Shown in pieces: positions 48,401 through 55,743 of a DNA stretch of 64,000 nt. The notes beneath the pieces are model-generated. The model was given only the letters and a program-made list of their open reading frames with translations. It was not told the DNA's origin and ran no database searches. The position numbers were made by a program, and so were the translations under genes. Every line of letters begins with the position of its first letter. Positions within the stretch are counted from its first letter, which is position 1. Source of the stretch: Leptotrichia hongkongensis (GTDB taxonomy: Bacteria; Fusobacteriota; Fusobacteriia; Fusobacteriales; Leptotrichiaceae); the NCBI RefSeq assembly GCF_041538065.1, contig NZ_JBGORW010000007.1, positions 1 through 64,000 on the forward strand, in the 5' to 3' direction.

Positions 48401-50393
48401 TGCAACATCTTCTGATAAAATTCAAACAATGATGGGAGTATTTGTAAATAATGGAGCAAAATTTGTAAATACTGGAAATATTACTACAGCTGGCTCTTAT
48501 CGTGGAAATGACAATGTTCAAGGTATTGTCGGAGTTGCTGTATTAAATGGAAGTACTTTGGAAAATTATGGAACAATAAATATTGATGCAGACAACAGTT
48601 ATGGAGTGTTAATAAAAGGTACAGCAAATAATAAATCAATAATTAAAAATTATGGAGAAATCAACATAAATGGTTATAAAACTTATGGAGTAAGATATGA
48701 TGTAAATTCTCAAGGAGTATCTGGAGATTTGCCAATAGCATCTAATGCAACTCCTGGAAATGTATTACCAGCATTAAATTCTGGAGCGGGAAGCATTACT
48801 TCTGGAAATGGAGCAAAAGATTATTATGCGCCAACAGATCCAAGTAAAACTGTTGGAGGAGTGGGAATTGTTCAATTGCCAAATGGACGGCTTGCAATTC
48901 AGAGAAATGGTGTAACACTAGATGACAGTCAAGTTCAGACAATTGATTATACTACGCCTTACACAAACTATGCTTTCTCAAACTTTGGAGTATATGTGGA
49001 TACATTGGGAAGAACACGTCCAATTAACATAAATGGAGCAAATTCTCTTGGAATTAACAGTGATTTATTAATCGGAACAGAATTTTCAGTACTTACAAAT
49101 GCAAAAAATGTAATTATTGGGAAACAAATATTACAGCCGTTCTTAAATCAGATAAATTCTGGAATATTTAACTTTACTCCGTATTCTGCTTCGCTAACTT
49201 GGATGGCAACACCTGAAGTTGACCCATCTACACAGCAGATTACACGTGTACTTATGACAAAGATTCCTTATACAGCCTTTGTAGATAAAACAACAAATGA
49301 ATACAATTTTACTGATGGATTGGAACAAAGATATGACGTTAATAGCTTAGATTCAAGAGAAAAAGAAATATTTAATAAATTGAATACAATTGGAAATAGT
49401 GAAGAAGCGTTATTGGCTCAAGCAATTGATGAAATGATGGGACATCAGTATGCAAATGTTCAACAAAGAATTTTTGAAACAGGTAACTTGCTGAATAAAG
49501 AATTTACATATTTAAGAAATGAATGGGATACGAAGTCTAAAAATTCAAATAAAATAAAAGCCTTTGGAATGCAAGGTGAATACAAGACAGATACAGCGGG
49601 AATCATTGATTATAAAAATAAAGCCTATGGATTTGCATATTTGAATGAAAATGAAACTGTAAAACTTGGAGAATCGACAGGATGGTATGCAGGGGCAGTA
49701 AGAAATAGATTTGATTTTAGCGATATAGGTAGATCTAAAGAAGATCAGAGTATTGTAAAAGCAGGTGTATTTAAATCAATGCCAATAGGAAAAGATCATA
49801 ACAATAGCTTGAACTGGACTATTTCAGCAGAAGGATTTGTAGGAACTGGTGAAATGAAGAGAAAATTCCTTGTTGTTGATGATATATTTGAAGCAAAATC
49901 TGAGTACCGTTCATATGGATTTGGATTGAAAAATGAACTTAGAAAAAACATCAGAACAAGTGAAAGAACAAGTATCTCACCTTATGGAAGTTTAAAATTT
50001 GAATATGGAAAATTTGATGGAATAAAAGAGGATACTGGGCAAATGCGTTTAGAAGTAAAAGCGAATGACTATTATTCTATAAAACCTGAGGTTGGAGTGG
50101 AATTCAAATATAAACAGCCAATGGCAGTAAAAACAACATTTGTTGCTAAGTTGGGACTTGCTTATGAAAATGAACTAGGAAAGGTTGGAGATGTGAGCAA
50201 TAAAGCAAGAGTTCGTTATACAACTGCTGACTGGTTTAATATAAGAGGTGAAAAGGATGACAGACGTGGAAACGGAAAAGCTGATTTGAACCTTGGAATT
50301 GAAAATACAAGATTTGGTGTAACAATAAACGCAGGTTATGATACAAAAGGTGAAAATGTGAGAGGTGGAATCGGATTTAGAGCAATCTACTAA
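39477..50393 (+). CDS. Giant autotransporter adhesin-like surface protein (3638 aa)
   Basis: A type V secreted protein. An extended signal region (residues 1-43, basic then hydrophobic ESLLFSYLITGMITFSIG) is of the kind seen in Leptotrichia autotransporters. Residues ~45-105 are charged and helical, and ~200-335 are Pro/Thr/Ser-rich repeats (SAPTISVNITPPSLSMN). From ~400 to ~3100 runs a beta-helical passenger made of scores of ~20-residue turns of the type NSG-I-(x)n-SAGIYG. The last ~290 residues are a beta-barrel ending GGIGFRAIY. I saw no Cys in the whole protein. Likely roles are adhesion or aggregation. It is alone in its transcript, followed by a terminator. Confidence 0.93.
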   Translation: MSNNLKQAKKDLKAFAKRAKNVKYTESLLFSYLITGMITFSIGINTSSDMLYERMNKELVMSAEKTRVAIKKKKKANEEAVEDLNLELVQLMEQGDQVVKSKWASWQFGANTFTSSSNGAYKGRGDKAVKYPFNGIFTRGDWGETGILSNRRKNFITPSISTSTVGSQSYGLASLLHVQEPEVEIQIMANVRPKSISKEEITINPQIDMPRAVVRPAINLSVTSPITAPTIILPTLNPVTIEVPNPQEPATPPTVTAPSISMNLSAPTISVNITPPSLSMNVTAPTPTVNTLTITPPNISEVSAISVTKPTAPSVTPPNPTANPIVFSIPRLDSYGNSITADNTMNANTNLLNSSYTLSQAPVGHRKAIGEYMTNNGSFYSGENTEMHVDITKQRAITLDPGLPSGRGGRDNPSFSFENKGKIYLEVMEVAGIEVQPDTWNNPQVTGINGSTGLISGNKSLQVALLFTDEGTGSSVTNKHTLRNEGEISLSGNISAGFATSDFKNGVNISTIAINNGNVNISGDNSHGMVVSKTTNALGPDSSFVNNGKINVTGNDSGGMTVLGKIQGGAINNGTITIAAKNSFGLYSQVDSDVKNTKDANIDIENGSQGSMGIRVGNASATNMKNEGTITINSTDGKNIGVYSSSAKFVNEGKIKVNGANENIGMYFNGTTGTTGNQGTITVAGNKVYGVILNNATFENEKKIEVTSTGTDSIGLYLSNGSVAINKNGATISNAAYHAVVQNTGTFTNAGVVSVEAGGKVGLYSENGTFTNASNGEIKSSNGGIAIFTSGSTGTVEGTVTVGDSGTSTGIGVYSDGSTTSTTFQGNAVLNLGERTVGLYSSKASDFRTAFIMTNLSTSIGKKSVFAYFGNTGNTADDTVDITNTTLQNLTVSSMGENSAVFYGAKNTTINIDGNITADSTKFSNIDDSAQFLVSDAGKVNIKSGKILTSEFKTTISGLNGAVVTNDGKLALTGKDGAIGIYSNASKVTNNNIITTANNSSIAIYGKESSTLTNSGTGKITTSGTSSVGILANSSTVSNASGGEITTSGTGSAGVYGITNSTIENSGNITTEETGSAGIYADNSDVTNETTGKITSKKGSSAGIYSTSTSAKNVKNKGTIEVGVASSTETQNVGIYAEGNQNVENSGNINIHIGNSIGVYGKGADVIIENKKKITSDTLASDAIGIMSEKAKVTNFAGSEIKLQGKKSVGIYGKESEIENSGDILLTDTTAASASVGILANKGSATNKGNIEMNGGASAGMLGLDGATISNDATTGKITITGDKSAGIYAEDSSPSNAGTISIESNKSAGIFAKISDAVSRTIANTGKIELKGTGKTASAGMYVEIKSTATGTTTLQNEKDIIVGQEESAAMYLKNNAGDNAGIVVNEASNGKIDLDVKSTVGIFVDKATGKNKNIINVKKENSAGMYGSNDSNITNEKTINVSHENSAGMYASDSNATNTANGTITLTGSAGATSGSAAMYGKITNSSQKDYSILNEGIINLTNVIKNVGIYGESVSGASKKLTLQNNKEINIANGSPESVGIFALNDVNNNVDKIEVINSSDGVITVNSEESIGISAVKSTVDNSGTIIMNDKKSAGIYGKSGSKVTNNKKIEIKEEESAGIYLEDSNAVNASAGTIDVHKGASAGIYGKFTKNATENNTIENSGIITLKNTAGQVKSAGIYGELEAAATKTLVIENKNKIDVSMKESVGIFSTNATNNRGNLTADNKGQIEVNSEKSVGMLSDNSVTNNKNKIAVNNKESVGMYGKNGSEIKNHNGATIEISSAGESAIGIYATGKNTATSNATEGINEGTVTVKGKKATGMLATDKAKITNNKEIIGTAESVIGMYGVDDETAVINAKNATIKLTGEKSTGIFSKDDATAENSGTINLTSSSKNSVGMFGSASATGKKISLTNTADGVVNVESENSTGMFTKNNGNLADSTIKNEGTINLKQKSTVGIYTPKSTITKVGKIALNDDADSSVAVYLKDEATVTDTTTGTINLGTKNQNRVAYYIKGTSASDTGKINGSNIGNISGYGVGVYLDGGTLNSSTSKLDYTTGSNTGNGIIGLLMKGATADISGYNQGVKVGNSVLGGSNDLYAIGIYTDGQGASGSPKTISTSITTGANGVGLFAENSSHIKYTGTMNIGDNTTAGTGIYIGNGGDGTKASTVTIDNGADIKLNGANGVGAIVTSKATVNFESGAKIEFGGDGVGIFAQKGGYIVDNGGTLVTNGYSVERTRVTEGSSITSKNLTVALGNALDTGNILSHVINGEAIIQTGVTVEAKPSTKNIIGLMADGNSNPALTWAGTAGYDAENKGTLDLSNAKTSTAMYLESSRGLNSQDILVGNKSTGIYGIYKTSTPVYSNAPAGTENKGIITTTAGSKITVGDESSAIYAIGFDKVENKGEITGKDKSVGIYAKNTAASSKVIDVVNEGNITLGKGSAGIYIAPETSNASNATVVNSGNITIGDSTFNPSGSVESTSVGIFVKNKTNLTTSGDITVGNKGFALYGNDSTLTVTGGNYNFANNGSLAYLENNAVLNYNNAGTLTTSSEPMLYIVDSKAQTNNNDIIVSSKGTGIYMTGTSSFGGWNNMTLNNGSTGIYVDNSNATIDGKKITGTSDKAKGIVSINSNVTNKADMKFSSDDSIGIFSQNKSGVAKSILNSGNIDITGKRSIAAYLEGTSDQTFENSGTINVDKTATAVKNDSTVGIYAQNGSTINIKNSGTINVGEASFGVYSLSENGNVETTGSSVINVADKAIGVYKKGGNVNLGGTINVANHIATDANSEPVGVYGTSGVSINDTTSNFTVGDKSYGVILSNPGMSRTNVYSNSASSNVTLGKESTFIYTEGASSVTNNATITSGTNEKIIAIYGKDGANIVNNGIIDLSQGIGNQGILVTGASNAVNRGTIKIGKTDKSDPNNIVYGIGMAAVGGANISNERDIYVSGHLSIGMYGDDRGTTLRNSGNIYLDASSATSSDKIQTMMGVFVNNGAKFVNTGNITTAGSYRGNDNVQGIVGVAVLNGSTLENYGTINIDADNSYGVLIKGTANNKSIIKNYGEININGYKTYGVRYDVNSQGVSGDLPIASNATPGNVLPALNSGAGSITSGNGAKDYYAPTDPSKTVGGVGIVQLPNGRLAIQRNGVTLDDSQVQTIDYTTPYTNYAFSNFGVYVDTLGRTRPININGANSLGINSDLLIGTEFSVLTNAKNVIIGKQILQPFLNQINSGIFNFTPYSASLTWMATPEVDPSTQQITRVLMTKIPYTAFVDKTTNEYNFTDGLEQRYDVNSLDSREKEIFNKLNTIGNSEEALLAQAIDEMMGHQYANVQQRIFETGNLLNKEFTYLRNEWDTKSKNSNKIKAFGMQGEYKTDTAGIIDYKNKAYGFAYLNENETVKLGESTGWYAGAVRNRFDFSDIGRSKEDQSIVKAGVFKSMPIGKDHNNSLNWTISAEGFVGTGEMKRKFLVVDDIFEAKSEYRSYGFGLKNELRKNIRTSERTSISPYGSLKFEYGKFDGIKEDTGQMRLEVKANDYYSIKPEVGVEFKYKQPMAVKTTFVAKLGLAYENELGKVGDVSNKARVRYTTADWFNIRGEKDDRRGNGKADLNLGIENTRFGVTINAGYDTKGENVRGGIGFRAIY

Positions 50394-50440
50394 TCTATAT
50401 TTCTTATTCATAAATCTGTAAACAAAAAGTATATTTTAAG

Positions 50441-50479
50441 AAAGAGTTATTTCACAATAAATGAAGTAGCTCTTTTTTT
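50441..50479 (+). terminator. Terminator after the autotransporter
   Basis: Stem AAAGAGTTATTTCA (50441-50454) with TGAAGTAGCTCTTT (50462-50475), two wobble pairs, then a T-run. Confidence 0.85.
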
Positions 50480-50754
50480 ATTGAATAAATTTAATAAATT
50501 TTTTTTAATTAATGAATGAAAAAACATAAAAAATGTTGTATAATATAAATGTATAGTCAAATGTATTGAAAATATATTTATAATTAGTTCACTTAAAAAC
50601 TCAAGAAAAATATGTAAAAAGAACTGGATTAGTAGAGAACTTATCCATTTACTTTGTTTTAAGCTAGACTGTATGATAGAATCATTTTGAAATTAAACGA
50701 ATGGGGTTAAATATAGTTTTTTAAGATAAGCCTAAATAAAAGGAGGTTTGTAAA
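50480..50754. other. Leader of the DUF4132 gene
   Basis: Contains TATAAT at 50539-50544 without a good -35 element, and AAAGGAGG before the ATG. No small gene seen. Confidence 0.4.
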
Positions 50755-53700
50755 ATGACTAAAAATGAAGTAATAAAAAGTCTTACAGATAAAATAGAAA
50801 TAAAGTCTGTTTACAATGAAATAGTAGACTTCCTAAATGGAAAGACAGAAAAGATTAATAATGTTTATAAAAGGAATTTACGATATATTAATAATTTTGA
50901 GATGAAAGAATTTATAAAAAGGGATGACTTCTTGGAAAGTGAGGCAGGGAAGACATTATTAAAGTATTTTGAGTATATGTATAATAATTTTCCTGATGAA
51001 CTTAGTTATCAATTTTCAAATTTTCCTTTAAAATACAAAATATATAAATTTTTAGGTTTTTCAGATGAATTTGTAAAAAAGGATTTTGAAAATAATTCGG
51101 AAACTAAAAATAAGAATATTTTTTGGAATAATTGCAAGTATTTTTTGAAATATTTTGAGAATTTGGCAGATAGTTATATTAAAAACTACGATTCATATTC
51201 AGATAATTTTTTGATAAAATTAGGAATTTTGATAACTGTTAAAAATGTTATATTAAAATGTGAGAAAAAGTCTGAAAATATAGAAGAAATACAAAAACTT
51301 GATAATATCTTTATAAGATATATTGCAGATAAAATTGAAAAATATAAAATTAATAAAATATTTTCAAAACATCTCGACAATAAAAATTTTAAAAGATATT
51401 TTCAAAATATGAAAATTTTAAATATTGAAAAAGTAAGAAAATACATGGAAAAAAGTTTTTTTGAAATTTTGAGCGAAAATAAAGCGATTTCAGAAGTTGT
51501 TTCTGAAGGAATGGAACTGTTTATTATGTTTTCTGAAATTGAATTTTCTTCAACAAATAACAATTATTATTATCGAAATAAAATGTTTGAAAAATTGGAA
51601 AAAAATTTTAAAAAATATAATTTCTCACAAAAGCAAAGACTTTATTTACTTGTAAACTATGGACTTAATGTTATTTTTAATAATTTTGAGCGTTCTAAAA
51701 AGATGTATTATTTATTTTTGGATACAATAAAGGAAGATTTAGAAAGTGCAAAAGAATTTTTAAATGACAATCTTGAAGAAAATAAATTAGAATATTCATT
51801 TTTGCTACATTTTTTTATAAGAGAAAATTTAATTAATAAAAAAGATCAGCAAAAATTATTAGCAATGTCTGAAGAGATATTAATCAAAGATTTAAAAGAA
51901 CTGTTTGAAGAAAAAGCCTGGAAATGGCATCCAAGTAAATTTAGAAATCTTGGATTTTTGGAAAAAGAGAATATTGACTGGGAAAGTATTACCGTCGAAT
52001 GTTTGGGATATAAGCCAGTAAATATTTTAGCAGAAAAGGATAAAATAATATTTTCGCTTTTTAAATATTCTGATAAATATAAAAAAGTTTTTCAATTTCT
52101 TATAAATAGCACAAAAAAGATTGATTTATTTAAAGATATATTTTTAAGATACGATGTAATTTATGGAATATCTGACTTAAGAAATATATTAAATGAAATG
52201 TGGAATTATGGGCTAAGATTAGATTTTATAAACAGAAAGTATTTTGAATATGTTGAGAGAAAAGGTTTTGATAATAAAAATAATAAAATTTGGATGGAAT
52301 TTTTGCGTGAGCATGAAAAAGAATTATATAAAATTTTTGAAAAAGGGGTAGAAATATCAAAAGAAATCGAAAATTATGTAAATATTTTATATTTAAAAGA
52401 TAATGGATTTGATTATTCAGAATTACCTAAATTACTGTTGAATGCAAATGAATATGTAGGACATCAGATTGAAAAAATTTTAAGAAGAAGGCTTGACACA
52501 AAAAATGAAATAGAAAAAATTATTGAAAAACAAATTTTTCCTGCTTCACATATTGCAGAAAGATTAGTAAAATATTGGGATAATATGGAAGCTCAAAAGG
52601 GATTAAGAAATTTAATGGATTCAAAAGAAATCTTTGAATATGCTGATAGCATCTGCCTTGAAAAACATGAGGAAAATGCAGTATTTAGTGGAGAAGTAGA
52701 TTACGGAATGATAAGAATAAAGGACAGTGATAAAAAAATTCCTGCAAAATTAATGAAATTTTATGTATCAGAATATATACTCGCAAAAGATATCAGAAGT
52801 ATTGAAGTTTGTAATAAAATTGAGGAAATAGTACAGAAAAAAGATTTGAGAAAATTTGTTAAAAAGATTTTTGACAGATGGAAAGTTCATATGTTTAATC
52901 CAAAGTATAAAAATATCTTTATACCGTTAATAAAAACTGCTAGCGTAAAACAGCTTGATGAAGTTACAGAGATAGTAGATATGCTTGTGAGCGAGTATAA
53001 TAAGATTGCAGTTGCAGCTTATGGAATAAGAGTTTTATCGTTACGTGAAGAAGTTAAGCAAGTGGGGATATTATTAAACAGCTTCATATTAAACTATAAA
53101 GATAAAAGAATAAAAATGGCGGCTAACGAGGCATTGGAACTGATTTCGCAAAAACAAGGAATGACACGTGATGAATTAAATGACATTTTAGTTCCAGATT
53201 TTAACTTTGAGATGGATAGGACAAAAATATTTACTTATGGGGATAAGAGAATAAAAATTGAGCTTGATATTGCAAAAATTCCTCAGAAAGTTATTCTTTA
53301 TGATGAAAATAATAATAAAGAAATAAAATCATTTCCAAAAGTGAGTAAAAAAAGAAATATTGACAATGAAATATTGGAAGAATATAAAAGAGAATTGAAG
53401 TATATAAAAAAACAGTTGAAAGAAATATCATCAGTTCAGAGAAATAATTTATTAAAGGCATTATTTACACAAAGAAAATGGAAAGCAGAAAAATGGAAGG
53501 AAATTTTTATAAAAAATCCAATTATGCAAAAATTTGCAATATTTCTTCTTTGGAAAGAAATAGATGAGAAAAATAACACTGTAAGTACTTTTAGATATAC
53601 AGAAAATAATATTTTTGAATCAATTAATGAAAAGGAATATCAATTGAATCAAAATAAATTTGTAAATCTTGTATATTTTCCCGAATTAAAAGAAGAAGAG

Positions 53701-54162
53701 AGGGAATACTGGAAAATGTATTTTAATAATAAAAAAATACTTCAGCCAATAAATCAAATAAACATTCCTTTTTACAAACTTACAGAAGAAAAAAAGGAAA
53801 AAATAGAAATTTTAGATTATAATGAAAAAGAGTTTCTAGTAAAGACATTACGGAAAGAAAGTCCAAAACTTGATTTTGAGATAAATTATGGAAATGACGG
53901 AAAAGGATATGGAATTCATTACATTGATAAAAACACAGATATAACAGCTGTCATTTTAACAAATTCGTTTTTTTCAGGAGATTATACAAAAAAATTAAGA
54001 ATCGAAAAAATAGTATTCTTTAAAGGAAGTCCAGTAGTTCAATATGAAAAAACATTGGAAAGTCAGGATATAAAACTGTTAAAACTAAAGGAAATTCCGA
54101 AGAGAATATTAAGTTTAGTGTGTTGTATGATTGAAATTTTATCAAGTGAAGGAAATAATTAA
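50755..54162 (+). CDS. Large DUF4132-domain protein
   Basis: A 1135-residue soluble protein without a signal peptide. The N-terminal two thirds are helical, Lys/Glu/Phe-rich, with a repeat-like stretch near residues 740-830 (AAYGIRVLSLREEV, MAANEALELISQ) suggesting HEAT-like helices. The C-terminal ~320 residues match DUF4132 as I recall it: RKWKAEKWKEIFIKNPIMQ, FAIFLLWK, LKEEEREYWKMYF, ILQPINQINIPFYKL. Proteins of this family, sometimes named MolR, have no firmly known function. AAAGGAGG precedes the ATG. The next gene starts 14 bp after the stop, so they are probably co-transcribed. Confidence 0.7.
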   Translation: MTKNEVIKSLTDKIEIKSVYNEIVDFLNGKTEKINNVYKRNLRYINNFEMKEFIKRDDFLESEAGKTLLKYFEYMYNNFPDELSYQFSNFPLKYKIYKFLGFSDEFVKKDFENNSETKNKNIFWNNCKYFLKYFENLADSYIKNYDSYSDNFLIKLGILITVKNVILKCEKKSENIEEIQKLDNIFIRYIADKIEKYKINKIFSKHLDNKNFKRYFQNMKILNIEKVRKYMEKSFFEILSENKAISEVVSEGMELFIMFSEIEFSSTNNNYYYRNKMFEKLEKNFKKYNFSQKQRLYLLVNYGLNVIFNNFERSKKMYYLFLDTIKEDLESAKEFLNDNLEENKLEYSFLLHFFIRENLINKKDQQKLLAMSEEILIKDLKELFEEKAWKWHPSKFRNLGFLEKENIDWESITVECLGYKPVNILAEKDKIIFSLFKYSDKYKKVFQFLINSTKKIDLFKDIFLRYDVIYGISDLRNILNEMWNYGLRLDFINRKYFEYVERKGFDNKNNKIWMEFLREHEKELYKIFEKGVEISKEIENYVNILYLKDNGFDYSELPKLLLNANEYVGHQIEKILRRRLDTKNEIEKIIEKQIFPASHIAERLVKYWDNMEAQKGLRNLMDSKEIFEYADSICLEKHEENAVFSGEVDYGMIRIKDSDKKIPAKLMKFYVSEYILAKDIRSIEVCNKIEEIVQKKDLRKFVKKIFDRWKVHMFNPKYKNIFIPLIKTASVKQLDEVTEIVDMLVSEYNKIAVAAYGIRVLSLREEVKQVGILLNSFILNYKDKRIKMAANEALELISQKQGMTRDELNDILVPDFNFEMDRTKIFTYGDKRIKIELDIAKIPQKVILYDENNNKEIKSFPKVSKKRNIDNEILEEYKRELKYIKKQLKEISSVQRNNLLKALFTQRKWKAEKWKEIFIKNPIMQKFAIFLLWKEIDEKNNTVSTFRYTENNIFESINEKEYQLNQNKFVNLVYFPELKEEEREYWKMYFNNKKILQPINQINIPFYKLTEEKKEKIEILDYNEKEFLVKTLRKESPKLDFEINYGNDGKGYGIHYIDKNTDITAVILTNSFFSGDYTKKLRIEKIVFFKGSPVVQYEKTLESQDIKLLKLKEIPKRILSLVCCMIEILSSEGNN

Positions 54163-54176
54163 AATAAGGAGTATTT

Positions 54177-54737
54177 ATGAATAATAAGAAAAAAATAGCG
54201 CTATTTTTAGGTGCTGTTTCTTTAATTGCTTTTGGAAATTATAAGCAATTTGTAAAAAATAGTAAGCAAAAAACAGTTGTAGAAGGAAAATCTAGCGAGA
54301 AAGCGTCTTCTTCGTCAAGTAAAGCGGATAAAGAAGGTAAAAGCAGTGAAAAAGCAACTTTATCTGCAGGAAATAATCCAACGCAAAAGGTTCAGAATAC
54401 AGAAGTTATGGCTGAAATAAAATCAGTACCGCAGCCTCAGCCAGCTAAAACTGCAGTTCAAAATAATACAGATGATACCAAAAACAATAAATCTGATAAA
54501 AATTCAGAAACAAAGGACAGAGAGAAAAATATCAGCAAAGATAAAACTGAAAATTCGTCTCAAGATAGGAAAAACCAAAATTTAAAAAATAATAAAAAAT
54601 TAACTGAGGATAATAGTCTAAAAACAAATAAAAATGTAGAAAGCCAATACAAGCTTAATACAAAAAATAAAGAAGAGACTAAAACTAAGAAAGAAAGTAA
54701 ATCAAGTGAAAAAGCAACTTTATCAGGTGGAAATTAG
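54177..54737 (+). CDS. Exported low-complexity protein with KSSEKAT repeats
   Basis: An N-terminal hydrophobic segment (residues 5-20, after NNKKK) should direct export or anchoring. The rest is disordered: Lys, Ser, Asn, Glu and Thr. A short motif occurs three times: GKSSEKASSSS (~37), GKSSEKATLSAGN (~57) and SKSSEKATLSGGN at the extreme C-terminus. ATAAGGAG precedes the ATG. It lies between the DUF4132 gene and an ApbE-like gene, 8 bp from the latter. Function unknown; the repeats may be a modification or binding site. Confidence 0.6.
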   Translation: MNNKKKIALFLGAVSLIAFGNYKQFVKNSKQKTVVEGKSSEKASSSSSKADKEGKSSEKATLSAGNNPTQKVQNTEVMAEIKSVPQPQPAKTAVQNNTDDTKNNKSDKNSETKDREKNISKDKTENSSQDRKNQNLKNNKKLTEDNSLKTNKNVESQYKLNTKNKEETKTKKESKSSEKATLSGGN

Positions 54738-54745
54738 GTGAAAAC

Positions 54746-55723
54746 ATGATGTATAAGGTTCAAGTACGTTTTTTATTTCATTCGGATATAAAAATTAAAA
54801 TACCTGAAAGCTATGATGATTCTGTTTTTGACAGGTTATTTGGAATTTTAGAAGATGTGAATGAAAAGTATAATTCTTATGCTGAAAATTCTTATATTGA
54901 TAAAATAAATAAAAATAGTGGGCATTTTGTAAAAGTAAATAATGAAACTATAAGTATTTTGAATAAAATTATTCATTTATCAAAAATTATTGGTGGAGAG
55001 TACGACATTACAATAATGCCTCTTATAAGACTGTGGGGTTTTTATAAACAAACCCCCATTTTGCCATCTTTTGATAAAATAAAAAAAGCGAAAAGGCTTG
55101 TGGATTATAAAAAGATAATTATTGACAAAAAGAAAAAGCGGGTAAAAATTGAAAAGAATCAGGAAATTATAACAGGTTCATTTATAAAGGCGTATGCGAT
55201 AGAAAAAATGGCTCAGGAAATGAAAAAAATCGGGATAAAGGACGCAATTGTAAATGCTGGCGGAAGCAGTATTATTGCAATTAATGAATGGGGGATTATT
55301 GCTGAAAATCCTGAAGATGAGAAGGAAATATTAAGAAATATAAATGGAATGCCTGTAAGAATAACAAAATATGAATGTAATAAAGAAAATAAAGATAATG
55401 ATTTATTTGAAATAAAGATAAAAGATACAAGTTATTCCACATCTAATCAGAAAAATACATATCTTTTGATAAATAACGAAAAATACGGACACATTATAAG
55501 TCCTAAAACTGGATTTCCATCTCAAAATAAACAAGTTGGAGTAATTACAAAAAGTGCTTTTTTTGGAGATATTATTTCGACAGGACTATATAATCAGACA
55601 CCACAAAAATTTTATGAAATTATGGAAAAACTATCTAAAGAGATGGATATTTCAGGATTTTTGATTAATAATATAGGAAAGATATTTTATTTTAATATGG
55701 AAAAATATTTTTGTGGAAAATAA
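54746..55723 (+). CDS. ApbE-like FAD:protein FMN transferase
   Basis: ApbE enzymes attach FMN to Thr or Ser of target proteins. Most family motifs can be read: YNSYAENSYIDKINKNSG, GGEYDITIMPLIRLWGF, a weak IITGSFIKAYAIEKM where the usual is DLGGIAKGYA, AIVNAGGSS, YSTSN, HIISPKTG and the metal-binding FGDIISTGLY. Unlike typical ApbE it shows no signal peptide or lipobox, so it may act in the cytoplasm. The start may be ATG 54746 or the next ATG. AGGTG lies just upstream. Confidence 0.78.
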   Translation: MMYKVQVRFLFHSDIKIKIPESYDDSVFDRLFGILEDVNEKYNSYAENSYIDKINKNSGHFVKVNNETISILNKIIHLSKIIGGEYDITIMPLIRLWGFYKQTPILPSFDKIKKAKRLVDYKKIIIDKKKKRVKIEKNQEIITGSFIKAYAIEKMAQEMKKIGIKDAIVNAGGSSIIAINEWGIIAENPEDEKEILRNINGMPVRITKYECNKENKDNDLFEIKIKDTSYSTSNQKNTYLLINNEKYGHIISPKTGFPSQNKQVGVITKSAFFGDIISTGLYNQTPQKFYEIMEKLSKEMDISGFLINNIGKIFYFNMEKYFCGK

Positions 55724-55743
55724 AAAAGGAAGAAGGAAATAAA

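Noticed and set aside
39477..50393. CRISPR-like periodic repeats
   Set aside because: The periodicity belongs to degenerate ~20-residue protein turns in one open frame, not to exact direct repeats with spacers.
50755..54162. The DUF4132 gene as part of an anti-phage defence island
   Set aside because: No nuclease, toxin, restriction or other defence gene is nearby; the neighbours are an ApbE-like enzyme and a ClC transporter.
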